37,249 nucleotides of DNA, from the NCBI GenBank assembly GCA_002811675.1, contig PDIM01000028.1, positions 31,696-68,944 of the forward strand. The letters run 5' to 3'. Below the pieces are notes generated by a model that did not search any database, had not been told where the DNA came from, and worked only from the letters and a program-made list of their open reading frames with translations. This document shows, piece after piece, positions 26,431-37,206 of this stretch (position 1 is its first letter; every line of letters starts with the position of its first letter). The DNA is from Ichthyosporea sp. XGB-2017a (lineage: Eukaryota > Opisthokonta > Ichthyosporea). The translations under genes and the position numbers were made by a program.

Positions 26431-26867
26431 TGCACTATAAAAAAAAATTTGGACTTTAATTTTTCTTCTTCCTTTTTTTCTCCCTTTTCCTTTTTGTACT
26501 GGTAAATAAGAAGTGTTTGTTTATTTTGTCAGTGTGTTTATTCCCGATTTGTGTTTTATGGCGGGGTCCAGATTGTGAACTTGATTCGTTACTTAATTTT
26601 GAGTCAATCGGGTAATTTTTGGGAGATAGGCAAAAGGAAAAGATCAAGAAAGATTGTGTTGTTTATTTATTTTTTCTTTTGCCAGATTGAGCGCGAAAGA
26701 AACATTTAGTAGCTTGCATAATAGTCATAGTCATAACAGCTGGGTGGATGGCAACTCTTACGAAAGTGGAGTCATTCGCTACGTACCTTTACTTTAAACG
26801 GAATTAGTTGTTTGAGTAAAAAAGGAAAATAGGAAGAAAAAGCGTTAAAGACAGAGGAGGAAAAGGT

Positions 26868-27380
26868 ATGAATTATAATAATAACAATCAGAATCAGTTC
26901 CTGCCGACTAGAGGTCAGCCAGGAGGGGACGGGGGATTGACTCTGGACAATATCGAACAATATGTAATGAATGGTGATGGCAATGTTCAAGGAGCTGGAA
27001 ACTCGAGTGCTCAACCAGGTACGTAGCTTTGCCGAAACACAACGACTGTTGCTTCTTCTTTTCCGTTTACTCTTGTGTCTTTTCGTTATTGCTTACTGAA
27101 TATTTCTCTCTGGTTTGTACTATTTATTTATCTAGTTAATTTTAATTTAAATAACTTTGATACAACTGGGCAATTTGATGCTTCTGGCTCTAATATCTTT
27201 AATGCTCAAGGCATGGGGGCGAATGGTAATCTTGGAATATTAAATTACAACACCGACTTGACCACATTTAATTTTGGTGACACCTCAAGCTCATTTGGGA
27301 ATAATTATGGTGCTGGTGGTAATTTGAATGGGCTAAATAATCCAATGCTGAATACTAATATTCTGGACATGAATGCTATT

Positions 27381-27412
<32 letters not shown>

Positions 27413-28910
27413 ACAACAACAGCAGCAGCAACAACAACAAATGCTAATTCAGAGACAACAGCAACTCCAAAGACAGCAGCAGGCTCAAAGGCAACAACAG
27501 ACCCAGGGGCAGCAACAGCAACAGCTATTCATGCAACAGCAGCAAGCACAGGCTTTCAATGCGACTGGTTCCCTTGGAAGCATACAAGCAGCACCATCAC
27601 AAGCACACCAGCAGCCGAAACAAGAACCAGGTGGTATTGTGGCTGCAAGCAACGTTAATGAAGATCAGCTGAGATTCTTTTCTTTAAGAGAATCTATTCG
27701 CAAATACCTTGCCTCTGATTCGAAAAACATAATCACAATTATGACGAGCAAGGTTGCGCAAAAGTCATATGGAAATGAGAAAAGGTTTTTGTGTCCCCCT
27801 CCCTGTGTTTATTTCAATGGAAACTATTGGAAGGCGGATGAGTCTGGAAGAAATGTGACGTTATGGGTTGGCATGGAGGAAAATGGAAGTGATGCCAAGG
27901 AAATAAGCCTAGAAGAAAATGAATTCAGTAGCGCAAAGCATCTGTACATCAGTGATAGTGATAAGCGCAAGCATTTTTCCCTGTACTTCCAAATAATTTC
28001 ACATACTGGTAGTTCACTAGGAGTCTTTAAGTCTGTGCCTATGAAAGTAATTTCGAAGCCCTCGAAAAAGAAAATGTCGGACAAGAATAGTGAGCTTTGT
28101 ATGGAATCTGGTAGTACAATTTCTTTGTTTAATCGTGTGCGTTCCCAAACAATTTCCACTCGGTATTTGACGACAGATAAGGATGGAAAATTTTGCGTGT
28201 CTGGTAGCAGATGGGGCTCATTGATTATTGAAGCTGTTGGTATGGATAGTGCAAAGGATAAATTCATTATGTATGGCATGGATGTTGTTCTTCGATGCCC
28301 AGATACGAACTCTACTAGTCAAATTCTTGTGATTCGTAAAGTTGAAAAAAATGTTGTTGTGTGCGATAATGATAGCCCTGTATCCCAATTGCATAAGATT
28401 GCTATGTATGTGAAAGGATCGGAACATCAGTATTTTGCGGAAATTTCAGGGCAAGTTGCTAATTATCAGGCGAAACCGGACCCCAAGAATTCGCAGAACT
28501 CGATCATTGAAGATACGGCCACATGGACAATTATTAGCTCGGACAGAGTGGAGTACAACTTTTTTGAAGCACAAGGAAAAGCTCAAAGACCGATAGCGCC
28601 TGCCCCCCTGGTTGAATATGTTAAACTTCAGAACCGAAAGCTGGTTGAAATTCACGGGGAGAACTTTTCTCGAGACCTCAAAGTGTGGTTTGATGATGTA
28701 TGTGCAAAGACTGTGTACCGCTGTGAGAATTTCTTACTATGCGTACCGCCTTCGGTATCGCAAATTAATGATGGAGGGCTCAATTACTGCAGAAAGAGAA
28801 CTGAAGTAAAGCTGTCCCTTGTTCGCGATGATGGTGTGGTGTTTGCTACCAGCCACACTTACATCTACGAAGCCGAGCCTGTTCCTTTAACTGTTTTTAA
28901 TACTTTTTAA
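26868..28910 (+). CDS. RBPJ: CSL (CBF1/Su(H)/LAG-1, RBPJ) transcription factor
   Basis: Two exons, 26868-27018 and 27136-28910 (117-bp intron, phase 1), give 641 residues. Residues 1-228 are an Asn/Gly/Gln-rich head with an uninterrupted run of 20 Gln (133-152) and further Gln-rich segments. Then come the three CSL domains. The RHR-N domain has LRESIRKYL, VAQKSYGNEKRFLCPPPCVY. The beta-trefoil domain has LFNRVRSQTISTRYL and LVIRKVEK...DSPVSQLHKIA. The RHR-C/IPT domain has ATWTIISSDRVEYNFFE, VWFDDVCAKTVYRCENFLLCVPPS and LVRDDGVV. The match to animal RBPJ is dense and lacks the large insertions of fungal CSL. CSL binds YGTGGGAA and in animals is the nuclear effector of Notch; whether a Notch-like partner exists cannot be seen here, so it may act as a Notch-independent regulator. 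AATAAA is at 29054. Confidence 0.96.
27381..27440 (+). repeat. CAG/CAA run encoding 20 glutamines
   Basis: Twenty consecutive CAG or CAA codons in the CSL head, followed by more Gln-rich sequence to ~27555. CAG and CAA are mixed, which tends to limit slippage. Such tracts are common in transcription-factor linkers. Confidence 0.95.
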
Positions 28911-29134
28911 GTTTATTACACCTAAAAATTTCGCTGCTCATTAATTACACTATTTTCCATGTCATTTTCATATACTTGCGCATAAAGAACTTCTTCCCAC
29001 TTATGTCTTTTTATAATTTATATGTTTGTCAATAACTTCATTATCAAAAGCAAATAAAACAATGGCCATATTCTCATCTAGAACAAGAGAAGAAGACCAC
29101 AGATAATTAATGCAACATATATAAAATTTTATTT
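28911..29134. other. Convergent 3' ends of CSL and EPRS
   Basis: 224 bp. The CSL signal AATAAA is at 29054-29059. For EPRS, AATAAA on the minus strand occupies 29133-29128, one base after the TAG stop, which implies an exceptionally short 3' UTR. No gene seen. Confidence 0.55.
29128..29133 (-). terminator. Poly(A) signal adjoining the EPRS stop codon
   Basis: TTTATT on the plus strand, separated from the stop codon (29135-29137) by a single base. Confidence 0.6.
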
Positions 29135-32100
29135 CTAGTAGCTTCTACCAAACAATCCAAATATAACGGCATCTTCACCACAATTAATACATTTGGCATC
29201 CTTTGCCAATTCAGGTTGCTTGACAGGGTTGCACAAACACTTCGCACCCATTGAGGGCATATTTGGGTCTGCAATCTCGTCGGCTTGACGGGCACTATTG
29301 TTCTTAATGGCTTCCTCGCATGGAATTGAGTTACACCATGGGGAAAGGATCAAATGCTTCTTGTCTAGCGCTGGAACAAAGTCCTTGAAGTCATACACTG
29401 TCGATATGTTGGCATCCTGTATCGATTTAGCCCTTTTGAACATTTCAGTGTGAATGGTATCAAGCAGTTTTTGAATGTTAGCTTCAAACCCGTCCAATGT
29501 TACTTCTACTTTAGCCATCGTGTCACGGCGAACAGCAACAGCCTGATTTTTGGCCAAATCGCGCGGCCCCAGCTCAATACGAATAGGAACACCTTTCAAT
29601 TCCCAATGGTTAAATTTCCAGCCTGGAGAATAGTTTGTTCTCAAGTCAACATCAGCACGAATATCAGCCGACATCAAGTTGTTCTTCAGCTCTTTGCACT
29701 TTGAAAATAACGCATTCTTGTCTTCCTCCTTGGTGGAATTGCCAACACCACAAGCAACAATAATAACCTGGATGGCAGCAACACGGGGAGGCAATACCAA
29801 CCCACGGTCATCACCATGTACCATTACGGCAACACCAATCGAACGGGTAGTCAGTCCCCAAGAATTTTGCCAAACATATTTGCGGCTCCCGTCAGTCTTG
29901 CTCGGATCTTCGTAAGACAGGTCAAACATTTTAGCGAAATTTTGTCCCAGCGAATGAGAAGTTGCTCCTTGAATACCCCTTCCTGTGGCAGGTATATAAC
30001 CCTCTACGGTCATGGTAAAGTCTCCGCCGGCAAACTTTTCTTTCGGAGACTTCTTGCCTGGGATGACAGGACATGCATACAAATCTTCATAAACCTGCCT
30101 ATAGAGATCAAGAATATACATCACTTCTTCAATAGCTTCGTCTTGATCGACCCACGCAGTGTGTCCCTCCTGCCACAAAAATTCTCTTGTACGCAAAAAT
30201 GGTTGGGGGTTTTTAAATTCCCAGCGAACAACATTGCACCATTGATTAACTTTCAGTGGCAGTTCTCTGTGGCTCTTTATCCACTTGGCAAATGTAGGAT
30301 ACATGACAGTCTCACTGGTAGGTCGGATAGCAAGGTAATCGGACAACTCAGAGTTACCAGACTTTGTGACCCACGCAACCTCGGGTGCAAAGTCTTCAAT
30401 GTGCTCCTTTTCTTTTTCCAACGCACTGTTTGTCACAAACATTGGGAAATAACAGTTGGTCACACCGATTTTACTAATTTCCTTGTCGATAAAATTCTTC
30501 ACAATGTCCCACATAGCAAAAGCCCATGGTCGAATGATATAACACCCGCTAACATCATAATACTCAATCATTTCACCTTTTGTAATCACCTGTGAGTACC
30601 ACGAAGCGAAGTCTTCATCTTTCTTAACCTCCATTCCAAGGCGAGTGACTCCCTTTTGGGGAGCAGCAGACTCCTTTTTCTCGGGCTTCTTCTTTCCTTC
30701 ACCTTTCTTGAGTTTAGGAACCACAGGGGCAGAGGTTGCATTATCAGCTACACGGCTTCCAGGCATACATCCAGCCTTATAGTCGACATTGTACTTTTTC
30801 TTGTACTGCTCCTTAAGGGCAAGAAGTTGTTTCACCGCAGCGTCGATGGACGATTTTTCAGCCTTTTTGCTCTTCAAGTCGCGAACAATTTCACCTTGAG
30901 CAGTTACTTTATCATATAAATCACAGCTTACAGACGCAGTAGAAGGCGCACTTGCAGGGGTTGCAGTGGACGGAATTCCATGAGCGTTGTATTCCAGACC
31001 AGTCAGGGCCAAAAATTTTGTTTTCATTTGCACAAGGTTTTTCACATACTTGTCATGCTCACCAGTCGACATTGGAACAAACTTTTGGCTTTCCAGAGCT
31101 TTAATTTCTGCGAACAACTCTGCTCCATGTCCACTAAGGTTAGCAGGAACAGATGTCTTTTTGGCAGGCGATGAGCCACTTGTCTTGGGCGGGGATGAAG
31201 CATTATATTCAGCGCCTGTAGCATCCTTGTACTCGGTCTTCAACTTCAACAGTATCTGAACCTGCTCAGTCACTTTGGCTTTGTCTGCTTTTTGCGATTT
31301 GAGCTCGCGAATTAACTCCCCTTGTTTAGTAACCTTTTCAAACAAGGCCATCGCTGCCCCTCCCTGGGTAGAAGTAACAGCAGAAACCGAGGCAGAAGCA
31401 GGAGCAGCAGCGACAGAGCTACGTTCCGAATGACTAGGAGGCTTTTTGGGATCATACTCAGTTCCTGAGATGGTTTTGTATTCTTCTTTGAGAGCAAGAA
31501 GTACTTTAACTTGTTCAGTTATCTTAGCCTTGTCAGCTTTATCCCCTTTGAGCTTTCGTACAAGATCACCTTGCTTAGTGATCTTATTGAAACATTCCAG
31601 AGTAGCATTATTCCCAGAACCAGAAACTGATGCAGCCTTGGGAGCCTCCACTTTGACTACACTTTTTGGTGCATTCAACGCATTGTATTCCTCTCCAGTA
31701 GCTTGCTTGTACTGGTCCTTTAACTTTAACAGAACTTGGACAGCTTCCGTCACCTTTGCTTTCTCGGCCTTTTCACTTTTCAATTTTCGAACAAGATCTC
31801 CCTGCTGAGTAATCTTGGCAAATAAGTCCACGGTCGCCTTACTAGCCCCTCCAGTTAATGGAGCTGGCTTTGTGGAGGGGGCGGGGGCAGCAGCAGCAGC
31901 AGCTCCAGAAAGAACGGCTTTTCCTTTACCATCTGGGATAGAAAACAATACCATCTTGTCATTGGAGGCGGAAAGAGGAACGTCCACAATAAAATAGCCC
32001 AGTCTTTGGATCTGAATAATATCGCCCTTTTTGAGATTTTTCATATCCGGATCACCAATGTAGCTTTTGACCACTTTAGTGTTTTTGTTTACAAAATCTT

Positions 32101-34078
32101 CAAAATTGTCACCATCCTCCAGCTTCTTTTTGATAATTAAGTTGTCAAACTCACAGAATTCACATTCAACATTCTTCAAAAGAGATCCTTTGCAAAGCCA
32201 TGTAAGCTTCTTTTTGGTCTTCTTGAAGTCCCCGTCTAAATTCAGTACAGCATCAACGCTCGTGACAACATTTCCCTTCTTATGAACCTTCTTGATAATA
32301 CAGTTGCCCCAGTCCATTAAGGTCACTTCTTCTCCTTCCACCAAATCTTTGGCATCGTCCTGGTCCAGCAAGATTTCTTTTCCATATGCCACCTTCTTTG
32401 TTCCTACATCAGCGTTCTTCTTGTGCTTGGGCATGTCCTTCACTTCCTCTTTAACATTGCCACTAAACTTGACAGTACACACGTTAACTTTAGAAACAGC
32501 ATTAAGTCGAGGGGCAATGGGGTCGAGGACCTTTCTATTCATGTTCCAGATCTTATCCCATTCCATCAACACAATGGACTTCGACGAACCCTGGGCAATG
32601 ATGAACTCAGTCAATGCTTCAATGGTCAACCCACGTCTCAGAATACCACGCACAGTAGGCATTCTTGGGTCATCCCATCCCTCTACATAGTTGTTGTTGA
32701 CAAAAAAATGTAATTTCCTCTTGGACAACAGGGTATACACCATGTTAACACGGCTAAAATCGCATATGTGAGGCTTTCTCAGCTCCAGCTTTTCGCACAC
32801 CCAATAAAATTGAGGATTTCTATCATGATATTCCGTTGTTCTGAGAGCATGCGTAACATCTTCAATACTGTCTACGATTGGGCAGGCAAAGTCATAAGTT
32901 GGGTAAGCGATATACTTTGTACCAGTTCTCACGTGAGGTTCGGTATTGCAACGATACATTACAGGGTCTCTCATGGCCTTGTTAGGCTCCTGCATGTTAA
33001 TCTTTGCACGCAGAACGCTTTTCAGTCCTTGTGGTGTCCCCCTTTTCATATCTTCAAATAATGCAAGGTTTTTCTCAACACTGTTATTTCGTGCTTTTGA
33101 CTCAATACCGTCCATACGTTGAGCGCGCATCTCTTCCACGGGCGTATCATCTACATAGGCGTTTCCATCACGGATCAGTTTATCTGCACATTTGAACATG
33201 TACTCAAAATGATCGGAAGTATGGCTATACAGGTCAGGCTTTATGCGCAGAAGTTCTAAATCTTCCAGGATTTCCTTCTCAAACATCTCCTTCTCTTTTG
33301 AAGGGTTTGTATCGTCAAAGCGCATCAACAATTTTCCTTTGAAACTACGAGCATAGTGGTTGTTCAGCAAGGCAGCCTTCGCGTGTCCAATATGCAGGTA
33401 CCCACTCGCTTCGGGGGGGAAACGCGTAATAACTTTACCTATTTCAGCATTAGGAAGATCTACAAAAACCCCTTGCTCCTTGCTGGATGGACTCTTGTCC
33501 TTCTGTTCAACTTTCTTTACTTCACCGCTGGCTTCTTTCATGACCGCTGGATGTGCTTTATCAACACTTTGAAAGGACGAAAGGCCCATGCAGGTACGGT
33601 ACCATCTCATTAAATGCGGGAATACGTCACCAGAATTCAAAAGAGAAACAAAACTAGAAAGTTCTCTCACTGAACTCCACACAGCAGCATCAGCAAGCGT
33701 TGCCTTGTACGCCACCAAAAATGTACGCGTTTTCAAATGAGTGTTCAGTTCTGCGAATAGGCCTTTCAGAGCTCCCTCGGTCTCCTTTCCGGTAAGTCGC
33801 GTCAGGCAAACATCCACCCAATGATCTATTTCAGATGCCTGTAATGCATTCACTCCGTACAGCTCATTAGTTGGGGTTGCAAGGTAACGGGCACAGAGTC
33901 GAGCAACGGGCAAGTTGTTCTTGATCGTCACTCCTCCTTGCACTACCTGTGCAGCATTGACTCCATCCTTCCACTCAAATACAACATGCTCGCTGTCCCC
34001 TGCAAGTCCAGCAACAACGAGGGCCGCCACAGGCGCTTTTTCTTTGCTACAAGACACACTAAGAGTTGCTTTGGTCAT
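29135..34078 (-). CDS. EPRS1: Bifunctional glutamyl-prolyl-tRNA synthetase with five WHEP repeats
   Basis: An intronless 1647-residue protein. Residues ~55-170 are a GST-C-like N-terminal domain. The class I GluRS core (~208-720) carries HIGH (229-232, in SGYLHIGHAKAALLN) and the KMSKS-equivalent LLSKRKLHF (450-458). The linker holds WHEP repeats at ~747-799, 824-876, 908-960 and 1049-1101, plus a degenerate one at ~984-1033 that lacks the basic KxxKAxK helix. The class II ProRS (~1140-1647) has IRPTSETVMYPTFAKW, NVVRWEFKNPQPFLRTREFLWQEGHTA and GRGIQGATSHSLGQNFAKMF, with a C-terminal zinc-type cysteine set (C1582, C1587, C1614/1616, C1630, C1633) and the family ending LFGRSY. It charges tRNA-Glu and tRNA-Pro in the cytosol. 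The fusion is typical of animals and close unicellular relatives; fungi and plants keep two genes. Human EPRS has three WHEPs. Confidence 0.97.
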   Translation of the reverse strand: MTKATLSVSCSKEKAPVAALVVAGLAGDSEHVVFEWKDGVNAAQVVQGGVTIKNNLPVARLCARYLATPTNELYGVNALQASEIDHWVDVCLTRLTGKETEGALKGLFAELNTHLKTRTFLVAYKATLADAAVWSSVRELSSFVSLLNSGDVFPHLMRWYRTCMGLSSFQSVDKAHPAVMKEASGEVKKVEQKDKSPSSKEQGVFVDLPNAEIGKVITRFPPEASGYLHIGHAKAALLNNHYARSFKGKLLMRFDDTNPSKEKEMFEKEILEDLELLRIKPDLYSHTSDHFEYMFKCADKLIRDGNAYVDDTPVEEMRAQRMDGIESKARNNSVEKNLALFEDMKRGTPQGLKSVLRAKINMQEPNKAMRDPVMYRCNTEPHVRTGTKYIAYPTYDFACPIVDSIEDVTHALRTTEYHDRNPQFYWVCEKLELRKPHICDFSRVNMVYTLLSKRKLHFFVNNNYVEGWDDPRMPTVRGILRRGLTIEALTEFIIAQGSSKSIVLMEWDKIWNMNRKVLDPIAPRLNAVSKVNVCTVKFSGNVKEEVKDMPKHKKNADVGTKKVAYGKEILLDQDDAKDLVEGEEVTLMDWGNCIIKKVHKKGNVVTSVDAVLNLDGDFKKTKKKLTWLCKGSLLKNVECEFCEFDNLIIKKKLEDGDNFEDFVNKNTKVVKSYIGDPDMKNLKKGDIIQIQRLGYFIVDVPLSASNDKMVLFSIPDGKGKAVLSGAAAAAAPAPSTKPAPLTGGASKATVDLFAKITQQGDLVRKLKSEKAEKAKVTEAVQVLLKLKDQYKQATGEEYNALNAPKSVVKVEAPKAASVSGSGNNATLECFNKITKQGDLVRKLKGDKADKAKITEQVKVLLALKEEYKTISGTEYDPKKPPSHSERSSVAAAPASASVSAVTSTQGGAAMALFEKVTKQGELIRELKSQKADKAKVTEQVQILLKLKTEYKDATGAEYNASSPPKTSGSSPAKKTSVPANLSGHGAELFAEIKALESQKFVPMSTGEHDKYVKNLVQMKTKFLALTGLEYNAHGIPSTATPASAPSTASVSCDLYDKVTAQGEIVRDLKSKKAEKSSIDAAVKQLLALKEQYKKKYNVDYKAGCMPGSRVADNATSAPVVPKLKKGEGKKKPEKKESAAPQKGVTRLGMEVKKDEDFASWYSQVITKGEMIEYYDVSGCYIIRPWAFAMWDIVKNFIDKEISKIGVTNCYFPMFVTNSALEKEKEHIEDFAPEVAWVTKSGNSELSDYLAIRPTSETVMYPTFAKWIKSHRELPLKVNQWCNVVRWEFKNPQPFLRTREFLWQEGHTAWVDQDEAIEEVMYILDLYRQVYEDLYACPVIPGKKSPKEKFAGGDFTMTVEGYIPATGRGIQGATSHSLGQNFAKMFDLSYEDPSKTDGSRKYVWQNSWGLTTRSIGVAVMVHGDDRGLVLPPRVAAIQVIIVACGVGNSTKEEDKNALFSKCKELKNNLMSADIRADVDLRTNYSPGWKFNHWELKGVPIRIELGPRDLAKNQAVAVRRDTMAKVEVTLDGFEANIQKLLDTIHTEMFKRAKSIQDANISTVYDFKDFVPALDKKHLILSPWCNSIPCEEAIKNNSARQADEIADPNMPSMGAKCLCNPVKQPELAKDAKCINCGEDAVIFGLFGRSY

Positions 34079-34674
34079 TGCTTTCTTTCTTTAAAATCGA
34101 CGTCAATAAAAAGCCTTTCCTAAAGAAAAAAATAAACTAAGAATATATTTTGCGATGGCCCACTCCCTTCTTCCTAATCCTCTATCTGAGCTTCCTCGAC
34201 AATGACAATCAAACACACACACAAAAATCGCACAGAGACTCCGGGCACAATCCAAAATCCACACACTTCAACAAAATAAAAATAAGTGACACAAAAAATT
34301 TAACCCAAACGAACAAATAATAAATAAATTAGAAAAAAAGACAACTACCACTTTTCCGGTTGATATGAAAAAAACTTGTTTTCCTCGCAGAAGATAATTC
34401 ACCACTTGTTTTTTCTAATTTCTCGTTTCAGAATTAAACATGATTTTTTCCATTGAGAAGTGAAGCGGAAAGGGTCAACTCAAAGAGCTCCCGCGTGGTG
34501 GCCAGGATTGTACCGTGTGTGCGAACAGCCCGGAGATTGTGTAATGGTGTGAAAGCTTTAATTTAGCGACAAAGACTTGGCTTCACACACAATTGTGTCA
34601 CAGATGACTGAGCTACTGTCATACCTTGCTTCAAATATCAGCTTCATTCTCTTCATTATTTCTTTATTTCATTT
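34079..34674. other. EPRS promoter and EXO70 3' side
   Basis: 596 bp with no supportable gene. AT-rich with A-runs next to the EPRS start (34080-34380). The right half holds the EXO70 3' UTR; TTTATT occurs near 34663, 12 bases beyond the EXO70 stop, as a candidate minus-strand poly(A) signal. Confidence 0.45.
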
Positions 34675-36956
34675 CTATACAGAGTTTTCAAAAAACTGAC
34701 CAACCATTCCTTCGAGTTCTTCGGGTGTGTACTTCTGATATTTTTCGACAAGTTTCTTAAACCGGGGATGTGAGAATTTATCCAGAAACTTGCGATAAAG
34801 TGGTACAACAAGATTAACATTGTCATTGCGGAACTGTTCCCGTAGCTCATCATCCGGGATGCAGTAATGACGCTGAAGGTTGTACACATCCTCAAAGGCT
34901 TGAGTAAATCCTCGGAACTTTTCCTTCATCTTAGACTTTTCCTGGCTTGAAACTTTGCCTTTCTCTTCGTCGCCGGGCTCCCCAGAAAATTCCCCTCTAC
35001 CCGCGTCCATTAAGTACACAAAGCATTTCATCCACCCACCTTGATAATCGCGCCGCTTCTCTGAAAATAGCTTATCAAATCTGGAAGCAAAAAAATCTCT
35101 GAATATCACCGAATACGCAGATTTTCGAATGGTTTTCATTATGTAGTGGTAATTGTTTAGAAGAAAAACATCACCCAGAGTTGAATCTTCATACATAGTT
35201 GCCTTGTCCATAAGATTGCTTTCCAAGGAAGTCATTACTTCCACGAGATATGTTCCCATTGCATCATTGTCATCATACTGTGACGTATTCCCAATTACAG
35301 CTTCAATAGTTTCCCCATATTCATACAATTTACCAAAAAAGTTCAAGGTCGTACTTGTTAGTTCATGTACAGTTCCATCTTGTGGCACACTGCCCTTGTC
35401 CTTGAGCAAAAGAGAGTAAAAAAAAATATCGGATTGGTTAGCATTCCATTTCATCAACAAACTGGCATATTAAATTCCATCTCAAACATAGCACACCAAA
35501 ACTCAACACTTACTGAAGGGTCGGACTTGATTTCACCCATAAAAGCATCCAGTACTTCCCCGCAGGCAACTTCGTATGTTTCCATCAGCTTGAATATTTC
35601 CGCGCTGCGGTTGTCATTATATAATTTCAGAAAGATCCTCTCCTTCAATTTGAGGTGCCCAAACACATCGAAGACTTCAAACACCGAGTGAAATTCATGG
35701 TTCTTCACATGTGATGATATTGGATCTACAATGGAATATCCTGTAAGAAAAAAAAGTTGAGAAGGTGTCCGCGTGAGTCTATTGAATGTCTTTTCCACAT
35801 TGTGACTAGGAATAAACTGGTCAATCAGTGCCCTTTCTGCCAACAAAAGTTCAATGAACACTTCAATCATGACTAAATAAGGATGACTTCCCTTTACATA
35901 AAGACCTGCACCCCCTGATAGCCCTTTGATATCAGCTCCGGCAGCAACAGATGTTCGTCTTCCTCCCGCACCCCCACCGCTTCCTCCATTTCCATCATCA
36001 GCTATACTCATTCTACGTTCTCTGGTGGCCGCAGACACATTAAGATTGCTCACTTTCACAGGAATACTTTCTAAAGATATAGCCAGAATAGCCTCTCGCA
36101 CTTCAGCATAAAGATGTTTGTAACGTTTCCCACACTTCTTCTTTTCTAGCCACGTCGATATGGTTTTCAAATTTAATATCTCTTCCCGGGGCATCGTTTT
36201 GTGATAAACCCGTGCAAGCTTTGCATTAAAGTCTGCTCCAAATGCTGTAACGGCCCGTTTTCCACCAGCACTTGTATCACCCTCTTCTATCTCAATGCTA
36301 GCCAGAAGCCCCTCTTTTTCCCCTTCCTCTTCCTCCATCAATCCATCATCCTCGAGCAGCACAATAAGACTGTCCTTCTTAAGCGAATCCCTTTCTGCGT
36401 GACTGAACGGAATCTTAGCAAAATCTCTTGAAGCAGATATCGCTTCTAAGCGCTGTTTAAATGCATTTTCTAGTGACGTTACTCCAAAACTAAATAGCTC
36501 CACCAAAGAATCCCTCGTAGTACCCCCGATATTCTTCTGCTTGAAAAAGGCAATGGCCTTATCCACAATTTCCAACTGCTCAATAAAATCTGTCGGATTT
36601 TTACCCACACCAGCCTTGATTGGCCCAGACACCTCGTCAAACACCTCATAATAGGCAATAATCGTTTCCAGACTTAACGCTGCCTTCTCAATATTCTCGT
36701 GGATACGTGTCAGCTGCAAACTACTCTCGTGAACGGGACGCACACTCACTTCCAGTTTCGATAGTCGCTCCTCAAAGGATCCAAGAATCCCCATAATGGC
36801 CTCTGAGTTCCTCTTTGATCTCTCAATATAATCCTTTAAGCGCCCCAATTTCTCGTCTTCCATTGCAAGTTTATCTTCCACCTCTATCTTGCGAGTGGAT
36901 ATCTCCTGAAGATCCAAGTCTTCGATGCGCTGTGGCATGACGTTGCTACTACTCAT
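34675..36956 (-). CDS. EXOC7: Exocyst subunit EXO70
   Basis: Two exons, 36956-35514 and 35400-34675 on the minus strand, give 722 residues. The 113-bp intron has donor GTAAGT, branch GCTAAC (35441-35437), a pyrimidine run and acceptor AAG. The join gives IKSDPS-DKGSVPQDGTVHEL, which lines up with the IKNDPDKEYNMPKDGTVHEL segment of human EXOC7. The N-terminal coiled coil (~15-95) contains RKIEVEDKLAMEDEKL and ILGSFEERLSKLE as in animal Exo70. The C-terminal helical bundles include VYEDSTLGDVFLLNNYHYIMK-like and MKEKFRGFTQAFEDVYNLQ. A Gly/Ser-rich insert lies at ~318-335. Exo70 binds PI(4,5)P2 at the plasma membrane and tethers secretory vesicles with the rest of the exocyst. The first in-frame ATG is at 36956; the frame is open further upstream but without an ATG. 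Confidence 0.94.
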
Positions 36957-37140
36957 GGCCCCCGTAACAGCCAGGGGAGGATTCCAAACCCCGTCCTTCC
37001 TTGTGTGGATATGCTTTATCAAGAGATCAGCTACAAACAGCCACACTTGATGGATTGAATATGATTGAATATGTGGATGGATGTGAGTCAAAAATTGAAA
37101 CACTCCTAAATCAAAAGTGAAAATAGAACAAGAAGACAAG

Positions 37141-37198
37141 CAACAAAAACAAAAACAAAAACAAAAACAAAAACAAAAAAAAAATAAAACAAAAAACA
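37141..37198. repeat. (AAAAAC)n microsatellite
   Basis: Five or so AAAAAC units followed by A-rich sequence. Simple repeat. Confidence 0.85.
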
Positions 37199-37206
37199 AA
37201 ACAATT

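Larger units (their letters stand above)
25663..26867. other. Intergenic region: MOZART2 3' side, dispersed repeat B, CSL promoter
   Basis: 1.2 kb with no supportable gene. It contains an inverted CCAAT pair (25992-26032), dispersed repeat copy B (26281-26430), an AT-only run at ~26330-26360, and poly-purine/pyrimidine stretches before the CSL start. The short ORFs at 26029-26244 and 26456-26647 are not supported. Confidence 0.45.

Noticed and set aside
29450-34123. Plus-strand ORFs across EPRS (for example 29816-30595, 259 codons)
   Set aside because: Antisense shadows of EPRS. No domain or start context supports them.
35401-35460. EXO70 exon 2 beginning near 35460, with NANQSDIFFYSLLLK coding
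   Set aside because: That stretch is the branch point (GCTAAC) and pyrimidine tract of an intron. Removing it gives a direct match to the human IKNDP...PKDGTVHEL segment.
36957-37199. Longer EXO70 N-terminus with Cys/Phe-rich sequence
   Set aside because: The open frame upstream has no ATG and reads through an AAAAAC microsatellite. Animal Exo70 starts close to the coiled coil, as with the ATG at 36956.
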